A DNA stretch of 55,504 nucleotides, taken from assembly GCA_026387915.1 (NCBI GenBank), contig JAPLKS010000023.1, positions 1 to 55,504 of the forward strand. The letters are read 5' to 3'. Both the position numbers and the translations under genes were made by a program. Each line of letters starts with the position of its first letter. Positions within the stretch are counted from its first letter, which is position 1. The notes under the pieces are model-generated. The model was not told where the DNA came from. It was given only the letters and a program-made list of their open reading frames with translations, and searched no databases. This document shows positions 8,447-17,500 of the stretch, in pieces. The DNA comes from Gemmatimonadota bacterium (GTDB taxonomy: Bacteria; Gemmatimonadota; Gemmatimonadetes; Gemmatimonadales; Gemmatimonadaceae).

Positions 8447-9703
8447 CTACGCCAACTCCAGCTTGAGCGCAGCCAGCAGCGCATCCACGTCGCGCTCGGT
8501 ATTGAAGAGATGCGTGGAGATGCGGTTGCCATTCAGCATATTGGCTGGAACGACCTTCACCTGGATGTGATGTTTGTCGAAGAGTCGCGTCGCCAGCTCG
8601 CCGCTCGGCGCCTCGGGAGGGAGCGAGAACGTCAACTGCGCGGTTGAAAGCGGGCCAGGTGCGGCACTCACGACGGTTGCCTTTGATACACGCTTCATAC
8701 CGTCGTAGAGGCGGCGGTACAACGTGTTGTTGTGCGCCTCAATGCTCGTGAGTCCAATCGACGAGATGTAATCGATGGCGGCGCCAAGCCCCAGTGCGCT
8801 CGGTGTGCTACACACGCCGGTAGAGGCATTGTACGCGCTATGACCGCTTTGTAGCGCAATGGGATCAATGCGCGCACCAACATCGGCGCGAATATACAGC
8901 AGGCCGGTTCCCTTGGGTCCGAGGAGCCACTTATGCCCACTGGTGGCGTAGACGTCGCAGCCGAGCGCCGTCATATCGAGAGCGACAGCACCGATTGCTT
9001 GTGCGCCGTCCACGACAGATAAGCACTTACGTGAACGCGCCAGCGCCGACAGTTCGGCCACGGGCATCCGCAGCCCCGTGGAGGTGAGGAGATGCGAGAA
9101 ACTCAACACGCGCGTACGCGGCGTCATCTGCTGGCGGAAGCGCGCGACGATCGCCGACGGATTATTCTCGCCCGGCGGAATAGGCACGACATCGATGATC
9201 ACGCCGTATCGCCGCGCGACGTAGTCCCAGCAGGCCCGTCCACCGGGATGCTCTTGGTCGGTGGTCAGAATCCGGTCACCGCGCGCGAAGGTGATGCCCT
9301 GTGCCACCCAGTTCATTCCTTCTGAGGTGGAGTTGGTGAGCAAGAGCTCGTCGGTGCCACACCCGATGAACGCCGCCGCTTTGGCACGCACCTCCTCCAT
9401 CTCTTGTTCGTGCTTCCCGTAGCAGACGAGCGTGGGATTGCGTTCGAGTTCCTTCCACGCTTCCATTGTGCGCTCAATGACGGGGCGCGGCGTGGGCCCC
9501 AACGAACCCGTTTGCAGATAGACGAGCCCTGGGGCAAAGCCAAAATCATCGGCGGCGGCAAGGCCGCGCCGTATCTCCGTGGCCGTACGACCGATATTTG
9601 CCCCTCCGGTGGCGGCCCATGCACGCACAGGAAGCGCGCCGGCTACCGAGAGCGCGCCGAGCGAGGAGAGAAACGCGCGCCGCGTGGGTGAGGGCTGTGT
9701 CAT
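8447..9703 (-). CDS. Class V aminotransferase-like PLP enzyme with Tat signal
   Basis: 418 residues from the ATG at 9703. It begins M-T-Q-P-S-P-T-R-R-A-F-L-S-S-L-G, a twin-arginine signal, then an Ala-rich hydrophobic stretch, so a folded PLP protein is likely exported. The PLP lysine lies in S-G-H-K-W-L-L-G-P-K-G, and the cofactor Asp in V-V-D-G-A-Q-A-I-G. N-S-T-S-E-G and Q-E-H-P-G-G are further class V landmarks. The closest look is the isopenicillin-N epimerase/cysteine desulfurase-like branch; the reaction is not predictable. The open frame continues upstream to 10186, but that extension overlaps the divergent oxidase gene and has no coding look. Confidence 0.85.
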   Translation of the reverse strand: MTQPSPTRRAFLSSLGALSVAGALPVRAWAATGGANIGRTATEIRRGLAAADDFGFAPGLVYLQTGSLGPTPRPVIERTMEAWKELERNPTLVCYGKHEQEMEEVRAKAAAFIGCGTDELLLTNSTSEGMNWVAQGITFARGDRILTTDQEHPGGRACWDYVARRYGVIIDVVPIPPGENNPSAIVARFRQQMTPRTRVLSFSHLLTSTGLRMPVAELSALARSRKCLSVVDGAQAIGAVALDMTALGCDVYATSGHKWLLGPKGTGLLYIRADVGARIDPIALQSGHSAYNASTGVCSTPSALGLGAAIDYISSIGLTSIEAHNNTLYRRLYDGMKRVSKATVVSAAPGPLSTAQLTFSLPPEAPSGELATRLFDKHHIQVKVVPANMLNGNRISTHLFNTERDVDALLAALKLELA

Positions 9704-9866
9704 GAGGGCCACGGAGAAAGTAGAAAGCGGAGGGGCTCTGCCGCCAAAAGTACGGTACGGTGGAACGAGCGGCAAACGCGCTTCGCGCACACGTAGTTGC
9801 CGTTCGCTTCCAAGCCACCGCCAATCGACTAGTGACTCTCCCGAGTCGGCGCCATAACTTTGATAT

Positions 9867-11243
9867 ATGTCCGTATTATTTTCCGACGCCTGGGCGCATG
9901 CGCTGGGTGACGCGCTGAATGCGAGCGCAGCGTATCGCGACGCCGCCGCAACCTGGGAGGGCGCCCTCCTCCTTGAATGGTTGCCAGATCCGCAGTCGCC
10001 ACCTGAGCACTCGGTGTACCTCGATCTTTGGCACGGCGCCTGTCGTGAAGCCAGACTGGGTACCACCGCCGATACCGAACGCTCGGCGTTTGTGCTGCGC
10101 GGTGACGCGGTCACGTGGGATGCGCTGCTCGATGGACGGACCTCTCCGATTACAGCGTTGCTTCGCGGCAAGCTCAAACTCTCCAAAGGAAGTTTGGCTG
10201 CGTTGCTCCCGCACGTCGCGGCGGCGAACGCGCTGGTGGAGGCCGCACGACAGGTGCAGAACTCGGTTGCGGCAGTCAGCCTCGCGCCCGTGTCGGTGCC
10301 CGAGCCAGTGGCTCGCAGCGTCGTCGCGGCTCCTGCCGCCGGGGAATCCGTGCGGCGTTTTCAGAGTATTAGCGCCACCGCCCTGCGCTACGACACGCCA
10401 CCGATGCGGCTGTGGGACAAAGCCAAGCGACTCGGCATCTGGAATCCGGCCGATATTGATTTTTCGCAGGATCGAAAAGATTGGGCGGCGCTCGCCGACG
10501 ATGAACGCGATTTTCTCTTGCGACTCACGGCGATGTTTGAAGCCGGCGAAGAGTCAGTGACCGCCGACATTCTCCCGCTCATGATGGCGATCAGCGACGA
10601 AGGACGGCTCGAAGAAGAACTGTACCTCACATCGTTCCTCTGGGAAGAGGCGAAGCACGTTGAGGTGTTTCGGCGCTTCTTTGACGATGTCGCCGGTGTG
10701 CGCGAAGACCTGACCCGGTACCACACGCCGTCGTATCGCCGAATCTTCTACGACGAACTGCCACACGCCATGGGGCGGCTCCGAACGGATCGTTCGCCAA
10801 TAGCACAGGCCCGCGCGTCGGTGACGTACAACATGATCGTCGAGGGCGTGCTCGCGGAGACGGGATATTACGTCTACCACCAAGTACTGCAGACACGCGG
10901 CATTATGCCCGGGATGCAGAAAGTGTCCGCGTTACTCAAGGGCGATGAATCGCGGCATCTGGCGTACGGCGTTTTTCTGTTGTCACGGTTGGTTGCCGAG
11001 CACGGCGAACCATTATGGCAGGCCATTCTCGCTCGCATGAATGAGCTGGTGGACCCTGCCGTGCAGATCGTGCACGAAGCCTTTGCGTGCTACGATCCCG
11101 CGCGTGTGCCCTTTGGACAGAGCCCAGGCCCGTACGTGGAGTACGCGATGGGGCAGTTCGAGAAACGCATGGCGCGCATTGAACGGGCGCGCACGCAAAC
11201 GCTCGCGGATGTGTACGGCAGCCAGGAATACGAAACGAACTGA
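9867..11243 (+). CDS. R2-like ligand-binding oxidase fused to an N-terminal SCP2-like domain
   Basis: 458 residues. Residues about 5-130 look like an SCP2 sterol/lipid-transfer domain (W-E-G-A-L-L-L-E-W-L, L-D-L-W-H-G, F-V-L-R-G-D, G-K-L-K-L-S-K-G). After a linker, residues 175-450 form an R2lox ferritin-like oxidase (R-L-W-D-K-A-K-R-L-G-I-W-N-P-A-D-I-D-F). Metal ligands align with one constant offset of 159 to the Geobacillus R2lox numbering I recall: Glu228, Glu261, His264, Glu326, Glu361 and His364. The ether cross-link pair also fits: Val231 and Tyr321 (T-Y-N-M-I-V-E-G). Known R2lox proteins hold a Mn/Fe centre and a long-chain fatty-acid ligand. A lipid-binding N-domain suggests ligand delivery. 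The usual R2lox length is about 300 residues. Confidence 0.9.
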   Translation: MSVLFSDAWAHALGDALNASAAYRDAAATWEGALLLEWLPDPQSPPEHSVYLDLWHGACREARLGTTADTERSAFVLRGDAVTWDALLDGRTSPITALLRGKLKLSKGSLAALLPHVAAANALVEAARQVQNSVAAVSLAPVSVPEPVARSVVAAPAAGESVRRFQSISATALRYDTPPMRLWDKAKRLGIWNPADIDFSQDRKDWAALADDERDFLLRLTAMFEAGEESVTADILPLMMAISDEGRLEEELYLTSFLWEEAKHVEVFRRFFDDVAGVREDLTRYHTPSYRRIFYDELPHAMGRLRTDRSPIAQARASVTYNMIVEGVLAETGYYVYHQVLQTRGIMPGMQKVSALLKGDESRHLAYGVFLLSRLVAEHGEPLWQAILARMNELVDPAVQIVHEAFACYDPARVPFGQSPGPYVEYAMGQFEKRMARIERARTQTLADVYGSQEYETN

Positions 11244-11248
11244 CGCCG

Positions 11249-11275
11249 GTGGGGCAGCCTCTAGCGACGCCCCAC
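11249..11275. terminator. Weak hairpin between convergent genes
   Basis: A 7-bp stem (GTGGGGC paired with GCCCCAC) with a 13-nt loop spans the gap between the R2lox-like gene and the convergent secreted CotH-like gene and enters the end of the latter. No T-run follows, so terminator function is uncertain. Confidence 0.3.
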
Positions 11276-12364
11276 GCAGGTGCGCAGCAGACGTTCGTCC
11301 ACATCGCGCGGGGTCTTGATGGCGTCGTAGAATTCGTCGAAGTATGCCAGTGACTTCTTCACGTTGGCCGGCGTGATCAGCTTGCCAACCTCATCGGCAT
11401 ACAACGCATAGATCGCGTCTTTTTTGGCACGGAAGAGCGCGAGCGCCGCTGGCAGACTGGCCGCGTGCGCGCAGTAGCCGCGGTACAGGCGATCGGTCAC
11501 CCGCCGAATGGGAAGTGACGGATCGACGGTCGCGTACGGCGCGTTCACCGCGCCGGAGAAATCAAAATCATACGCGATCGGAATGACCGGACTCCCGTCT
11601 GGCTTGGCGACGAGCTCGGTGTTATGCAGTCCATTGAACGAAAAATCAGTGTTGGCAATCAGGTACTCAAATACGTACGCCACCGCGGCCGCATCAGCGT
11701 CGAGGTCGTCTGCCTGCGCGCCTTTTAGCTTCGTGATCTTCCCGCCGAGTCGTACCGCCATCTCGGCGGGATCCTCGAACACAAATCCGTAGCGCGTTTC
11801 TTTGGCCTTTCCGGTGGCGCTGTCCGTCCACGTGACGCGGAGCGCGCGGGCGCGGTGACTCGACGGCGTGAGCAGCTGATAAATCCGATAGAGCTGCAGC
11901 TCCTTGAGGACGTCCTGTTCGGCACCGTCCGCGTCGCGGCAGACACTGACCATCTTCGGTTTTTCCAAGCCTTCGAAGAGTGTGCGCTTGGTTGTCTTCC
12001 CACTGAAGTTCAGGCGCAGGGGCGGCAAATCGCAGTGCTTGAGACGCCAAATGCCATGCGTTTTGATTTTGAGCGGCACGGCGACAGGGTTGCCGTCGGC
12101 ACCCGCATACGACATGGTGGCGCTGCGGTACGGTGATGCCGTGTCGCGGTCGCTTCGCAGCCGCTTCAGGTTGACGGTGATATTCACCGCCAGCGGTGCT
12201 TCGCTCGCAAAGAGCGGAACGGCGCGGCTCGCGACTTTTGCTGAGTCTGCCGCCTTGATGGGTGGCGGCGAGCCCCCAGCAGACTGCGCGGTGAGTGATG
12301 GTGTCGGCAGGCCAACGAACAGGGCCGTCATGGCGACGGCGGCGACACCGTTGATCACTCGCAT
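11261..12364 (-). CDS. Secreted protein, distantly CotH/kinase-like
   Basis: 367 residues starting with a signal peptide (MRVINGVAAVAMTALFVGLP region). I do not recognise a named family with certainty. P-L-K-I-K-T-H-G-I-W-R near residue 97 and D-L-P-P-L-R-L-N-F near 112 recall the N-lobe of CotH-type spore-coat kinases. I-A-N-T-D-F-S-F-N-G-L-H-N-T-E-L (237-251), followed by I-A-Y-D-F-D-F-S-G (263-271), recalls an atypical-kinase catalytic loop and metal-binding Asp segment (candidates Asn238, Asp240, Asp266, Asp268). If correct, it would be an extracytoplasmic protein or glycan kinase. It is last in the minus-strand run after the GNAT gene, with an 83-nt gap. Confidence 0.55.
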   Translation of the reverse strand: MRVINGVAAVAMTALFVGLPTPSLTAQSAGGSPPPIKAADSAKVASRAVPLFASEAPLAVNITVNLKRLRSDRDTASPYRSATMSYAGADGNPVAVPLKIKTHGIWRLKHCDLPPLRLNFSGKTTKRTLFEGLEKPKMVSVCRDADGAEQDVLKELQLYRIYQLLTPSSHRARALRVTWTDSATGKAKETRYGFVFEDPAEMAVRLGGKITKLKGAQADDLDADAAAVAYVFEYLIANTDFSFNGLHNTELVAKPDGSPVIPIAYDFDFSGAVNAPYATVDPSLPIRRVTDRLYRGYCAHAASLPAALALFRAKKDAIYALYADEVGKLITPANVKKSLAYFDEFYDAIKTPRDVDERLLRTCVGRR

Positions 12365-12447
12365 AAGGTTCGCTTCCTACGCTGGGGGGACTCGACTTCG
12401 CGTACGCCGAATATGGACCACAAACCGCGTGGCGGCCAGTCGAGCGG

Positions 12448-12984
12448 TCAGCCGTCAATGGCGCGATGCATGCGCACAAATCGGATGGGCGTACCGTCGG
12501 GTACGATGTCCGTCACCCGTTCGGTTTCGGTAAAGCCACAGGCTTCGTAGAGCGGCACGCCGGGCAGCGTTGCCATCAGTTCGAGCTGGCGGAAACCGGC
12601 TGCACGGGCGGCTTCGGTACACGCCTCGAGGAGTTGCCGACCAATACCCTGCCGCGCCGCCTCCGGTGCCACAAAGAAAGCGCGGATCTTCGCCGCCTCA
12701 GTTGCGGGGTCGAGAACATCGCGCGTACCCACCGGCCGTTGATCGCCGCCGTACAGTGTCCGCCGCCAGCTCCAGCCGCCACATCCGATGATTCCTAATT
12801 CATGCTCAACCACAAAGTAGGTGCCGTCTGAAATCAATCGCGAATCGACACCGAACACGTGCGTGATGGCGGACTCGCTTTCACGCGTCGTGTAATAGCC
12901 AACACTGAGCGCCCGGGCAGCGCGCGCAATGTGCAGCTGGAGCGCAGGAATATCAGCGGTGGTCGCCAGTCGTAGCGTACGCAT
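12448..12984 (-). CDS. GNAT-family N-acetyltransferase
   Basis: About 178 residues from the ATG at 12984, so it begins M-R-T-L-R-L-A-T-T-A-D-I-P, the usual GNAT opening. The acetyl-CoA binding motif A is seen as I-R-A-F-F-V-A-P-E-A-A-R-Q-G-I-G-R-Q-L-L, matching the Q/R-x-x-G-x-G/A rule. The late segment P-L-Y-E-A-C-G-F is motif B. The acceptor substrate is unknown. The start lies 11 nt after the stop of the formate/nitrite channel gene on the same strand, so the two are probably cotranscribed. The longer frame, which would begin inside the channel gene, was not used. Confidence 0.88.
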   Translation of the reverse strand: MRTLRLATTADIPALQLHIARAARALSVGYYTTRESESAITHVFGVDSRLISDGTYFVVEHELGIIGCGGWSWRRTLYGGDQRPVGTRDVLDPATEAAKIRAFFVAPEAARQGIGRQLLEACTEAARAAGFRQLELMATLPGVPLYEACGFTETERVTDIVPDGTPIRFVRMHRAIDG

Positions 12985-12994
12985 GAGGCTGGCG

Positions 12995-13825
12995 CTATTC
13001 CGTGGGCGGCGCCGAAGCTCCGGCCGCGCGTTGACCACGAAGGTACGCCACCCAGTACACACCGGCCACCAATAGCGTCCCTCCCACCAGGTTGCCGGCG
13101 GTCACCGCGACGAGATTCCGGACTACGCCGTCGATGGCCACCGTGCCCTGCGTGTCGAGCGCGAGGCCAAAGGGCAAAAAGAACCAGTTGGCAATGGAGT
13201 GCTCAAAGCCCATGGCGACAAACGCCGTAATCGGAAATACGATCGCGAGAATTTTATCGGACACACTGCGTCCACCCATCGCAATCCATACCGCGAGGCA
13301 GACAAGAGCGTTGCACAGCACGCCGCGCGCAAATGCCTCAGTAAACGACAATCCTATTTTGGCACGAGCAATCTGCAGCGCGGCCTCGCCTACAGCCCCA
13401 TCACCGAGGGCCGCGCTTCCGGCCCACACGACGACCGCCACGGTACCAAGGCATCCAATCACGTTGCCGATGTACGCGAGCACCCAGTTCCGAATCACCG
13501 CGCGCGTGCCAATCAACCGACTCGCCCACGCCATCGCGAGCAAGTTGTTGCCCGTGAACAGTTCCGCGCCAGCGATGACCACCAGCACGAGGCCAAGGCT
13601 GAACGTCAACCCTCCCACCAATCGGGTCAATCCAAAGCCAAGCGTGGACTTGGTGACCACCACCGTAAAGAAAAACGCGCCCATAGAAATGAACGCGCCG
13701 GCGAGTGTCGAGAGGGCCAGCAGCGTGACCGTATCGATTTTGGCCTTGGTCACACCAAGCCGTTCAACCATCTGCGCGATTTCACGTGGAGGATGGGCGT
13801 CGGCGAAAAATGGAGTTTCGTTCAT
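12995..13825 (-). CDS. Formate/nitrite transporter family channel
   Basis: About 276 residues from the ATG at 13825 with six hydrophobic segments, the length and topology of the FNT (FocA/NirC) family. Family landmarks are L-A-G-A-F-I-S-M-G-A-F-F-F in the first membrane helix, A-G-A-E-L-F-T-G-N-N-L-L in the second half-helix region, the conserved loop W-V-L-A-Y-I-G-N-V-I-G, and G-F-E-H-S-I-A-N-W-F-F carrying the central-pore histidine. It conducts formate, nitrite or another small monovalent anion across the inner membrane. Its ATG overlaps the stop codon of the upstream pseudouridine synthase gene (ATGA), implying translational coupling. Confidence 0.93.
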   Translation of the reverse strand: MNETPFFADAHPPREIAQMVERLGVTKAKIDTVTLLALSTLAGAFISMGAFFFTVVVTKSTLGFGLTRLVGGLTFSLGLVLVVIAGAELFTGNNLLAMAWASRLIGTRAVIRNWVLAYIGNVIGCLGTVAVVVWAGSAALGDGAVGEAALQIARAKIGLSFTEAFARGVLCNALVCLAVWIAMGGRSVSDKILAIVFPITAFVAMGFEHSIANWFFLPFGLALDTQGTVAIDGVVRNLVAVTAGNLVGGTLLVAGVYWVAYLRGQRAAGASAPPTE

Positions 13826-14574
13826 ACGGTTTTGTTGTGAGAATCCAACTGCTGGATTTCCGCTGGCGTCAACTTCCGCCATTCCCCTTTGGCAAGCTCT
13901 CCGAGCTTGAGCCCACCGATACTCACGCGCACGAGACGTAACACTTCAATGCCGAGTTCTGCGAGCAATCGGCGGATGTGACGATTTTTCCCTTCATCGA
14001 GGACGATCTCGAGCCATGTGCTGCTCCGCGAGCCGACGCGGAGCAGTGCGACGCGCACGACCCCAAGTGCTTCGCCGGAACTCTGCTCGACGACCCCCAT
14101 CGCGACGCGCCCAATGGTCGCTTCGTCCACGAGTCCACGCACTTGTACATGGTACGTTTTCTCAACGTGCGATGCCGGATCGAGTAGTCGCGCCGACCAC
14201 TGCGTGTCGTTCGTGAGCAGGAGCAATCCTTCGCTCGCCTTATCGAGTCGGCCAACAGGCCCCACAAACGGAAGCGCCGCGCCCTCTAAACAATCGTAGA
14301 TCGTTTCGCGCCCCTGGGGGTCGTCGCGCGTCGTGACGAGGCCGCGCGGTTTGTTCAGCGCCACGTACACCCGTTCGGCGCGCGCCACGCGCACGCCGTC
14401 CACCGCAATCACCGCGGTCTCTGGCCGTAGGCGAAATGACACATCGCGAATGATGCGGCCGTCCACCGTCACGCGGCCGGCCGCTACCAATCGCTCGCCT
14501 TCGGCACGTGAGCAGACGCCGAGCTTGGAGAGCCCGCGCGCGATGCTCACCGTGCCAGCGGTGCCTGCGGTCAT
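13822..14574 (-). CDS. 16S/23S rRNA pseudouridine synthase (RsuA/RluB/E/F family)
   Basis: About 250 residues from the ATG at 14574. An N-terminal S4 RNA-binding domain (L-S-K-L-G-V-C-S-R-A-E-G-E-R-L-V) is followed by the catalytic domain. The active-site Asp is in V-G-R-L-D-K-A-S-E-G-L-L-L-L-T-N-D, the diagnostic motif of this family. The C-terminal G-K-N-R-H-I-R-R-L-L motif is also present. The exact uridine target cannot be set from sequence alone. Its stop overlaps the start of the formate/nitrite channel gene. The upstream BNR-protein gene ends 22 nt before this start, so the genes may share a transcript. Confidence 0.92.
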   Translation of the reverse strand: MTAGTAGTVSIARGLSKLGVCSRAEGERLVAAGRVTVDGRIIRDVSFRLRPETAVIAVDGVRVARAERVYVALNKPRGLVTTRDDPQGRETIYDCLEGAALPFVGPVGRLDKASEGLLLLTNDTQWSARLLDPASHVEKTYHVQVRGLVDEATIGRVAMGVVEQSSGEALGVVRVALLRVGSRSSTWLEIVLDEGKNRHIRRLLAELGIEVLRLVRVSIGGLKLGELAKGEWRKLTPAEIQQLDSHNKTV

Positions 14575-14596
14575 GGCTACACCCGTACCCCGACCG

Positions 14597-17500
14597 TTAG
14601 CACTTGGGCGGCGCCACGGCGGTAGCAGCGGGCAATGCTGCCTTTCCGTTCTTCGTGAGCAGCGCATTCATTGCCGGGAGTTCCTTGGTATTGATCCCCT
14701 GCCACCGCGTGACAACCTTGGCGAGATCTCCGCAGGCGGTCGCGAAACCATGCAACATCGACTCCGTCGGCGCGAGATCGCCGTTCTCCTGCGTATTGAA
14801 CTGACCCATCAACCGTCCGTGAACGGTGACGAAATTCGGCAATGCCGCGGCCGCACCACCTCGCCCACCGAAGCCGCGACCGCCGCCAGCGTTGCCGCCC
14901 ACCGAGTCGAGTTTCGCACGGAACGTGACAATCGCTTTGCCAAGTTCGGACGTTGAGTCAGACGGCATCGCAGCGCCGAGTGCGGTGCGCCACGCCGAAA
15001 CATTCTGCGAGCCATCCCACGCCACCTGCAAACCGGCGTGCAACTTCTTCACGAGCGCTGCCTGCGCGCGCACGTCGGCCGTGCTCGCTGGCGAGCGCGG
15101 ATCGTTGACCACCACGGCGGGTTGCGTGTAGCTCTTTCCACCCACAGTGAGCTTGATAGTGTACACGCCTGGTGCGGCGAGCCCACCTTCAGGCGATGCG
15201 GGCGTCAGGCCGGGGTTCGCATTGATTTCAAAAGCGTGCGTGAATGATGGCGGCGCGTTCGTGCGCAAATCCCAGTTGACGCGGTTCGTACCGACCTCCG
15301 TCGGAAGCGGCTCCGGCGTGGCGAGCCAGAAGTTCGGATGCGGCGGCTGCGCGGCTTCCTTCACCGGCGCAATCGGCGCGCTCGACAGATGACGCACCAC
15401 CGTTCCCGCGGAGTCGATCACATCAATCGTGATATCGCCCGACGGTTTGGACGTCAACGAGTAGTGAATCATCACACCGTCGAGCGGGTTGAGCGCGTGT
15501 GGCACTTCGGGCGGGAACGGTGTGTTCCAGCCGATGTTGCGCCGTACGCGTACCGACGGATCGGGCTTGAACAAATGCACCGGCTCATCCGCGATGGCCG
15601 CCGTCATCTGCCGCAACACGGCACCGTCATCGAGAATCCAGATGCCACGACCATAGGTGCCCACAATCACATCGTTTCCATGGAACGTAATGTCGCGATA
15701 CGACGTGTTCGGAAGATTCAACTGCAGCGACTGCCAGTTGTCACCGTCATCAAACGAGACGTACATCCCACTTTCGGTGCCAGCATACAACAGCCCGGCA
15801 CGCTTGGGATCGGCACGAATCACGCGGGCGGCACTGCCACTTGGCTGATTCGTGGGGAGTCCGTTGGTGATGCGCGTCCACGTCTTGCCAAAATCGTGGG
15901 TGCGGTAGAGGTACGGCGTGTAGTCACCTACGCGCGCAAGATCGACCGCTACGTAGGCGCCGCCGGCATCCGTATGTGAGGCGTCGACCATCTCAATCAG
16001 CGCGCGCGTCGGATACGGAAGATTGGGAATCGAGACATCGTCCCACGTCTTCCCTTCATCCTTCGTGACTTTGATGAGTCCGTTGTTCGTACCGACCCAG
16101 ATCGTGCCTTTGGCGACCGTGGATGCGGTCATGGACTCGATCGCGCCGCCAGGCGTCGCACCTGGTGCCGGTGTGGCCGTATCGGCGGGCGGCTTTACGC
16201 CCTTGGGGTAGCCGAGGTCGGGGCTGATCTTTTTCCAGTGCGCGCCGCCGTCGGTGGTGGCCATAACGAATTGGAACGCCGCCAACAACTCGCGCTGGTT
16301 CCACGGCGCAAAGGCGAGCGGCTGCGACGACGTTGTGCGCAGGCGCACGTCCGGATTGGTGGCTGGACTCACATTGATGTACTGCTCACTCGGATAACTG
16401 ATGCGCGAAATGCCTGATCCGCTCGCGTACACAATGTTCGGGTTCAGCGGGTCGGGGAGCACCGTGCCCCATTCCCACCCATTGACGGGATTCCAGTCGA
16501 GCGGCGTGATGGCGCCCAAGTTGCCGCGACTCCGCGTACGGATGGCGCCCGCGTCCTGCTGCGACGCGTAGATGTAGTACGGCCAGTTGTTATCGGCGGA
16601 GATGTGATACACCTGCTCCGTGGACTGATTGTACCACGAGCTCCACGTGGCACCGCCGTCGAGCGAGACGATTGCACCTTGATCGTATCCGAGGAGAATG
16701 CGCTGGCCGTTGGTCGGGTCAATCCAGTGGGCCTGCGGGTCGTCGCCACCGGGCGCGCCCTTGAGGCCCGTAAAGGTGTTGCCGCCGTCGGTCGACTTGT
16801 AGGCCGCCGTGTTGAACGTATAGACCAGGTCGGGATTCTTTGGATCAACAAAGACCCCGGTGTTGTAGCCGCCCTGTCCGTTGCGAATGCGCGTGTCGGT
16901 GGCAGCCATCGGCTTCCACGTGGCGCCGCCATCATCCGTGCGGAAGAGTCCGTTGTTCGTAGTGAGATAGACGCGCTGCGCGTTCGTGTTCATCGCCACA
17001 GCAATCGACGTGCGCCCGCTGAGGCGCGGCAAGCCGCCGCCGGAGAGTTCTTTCCAGGTCACGCCACCGTCGAGAGACTTGAACACCATAGTGGCCGTCG
17101 GGCCGGCCGCGCCGGCACCGCCCCCGCGTCCGCCCTGCGGCGCCACGCCACTCGGCGGCGGCGGCGCATTGTAATGCAGCACGGTCGTGGCGTATACCAC
17201 ATCTGGCCGGTCGAACGCGCTCGCGAGTTTTTGCACGCCCGTGGAATCGTTGACGTACAGCGTCTTCGTCCACGACGTGCCGCCGTCGGTGCTGCGATAC
17301 ACGCCACGCGTGTCGGTCTTGGCGTGGAGATCACCCTGCGCGGCCACGAGCAGCACGTCCGCGTTGCGCGGATCCACGACGATCGACGGAATTTGCTTGG
17401 AGGCGGCGAGCCCGATGCGCTTCCAGTTCTTTCCCGCATCGACAGACTTATACATGCCGTTGCCTTCGTTGATCACACCGCCGGTCACTTGGTCGCCCGT

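Noticed and set aside
9704-10186. N-terminal extension of the class V aminotransferase frame
   Set aside because: It overlaps the start of the R2lox-like gene on the other strand, is Ser/Arg-rich and precedes a clear twin-arginine signal at 9703.
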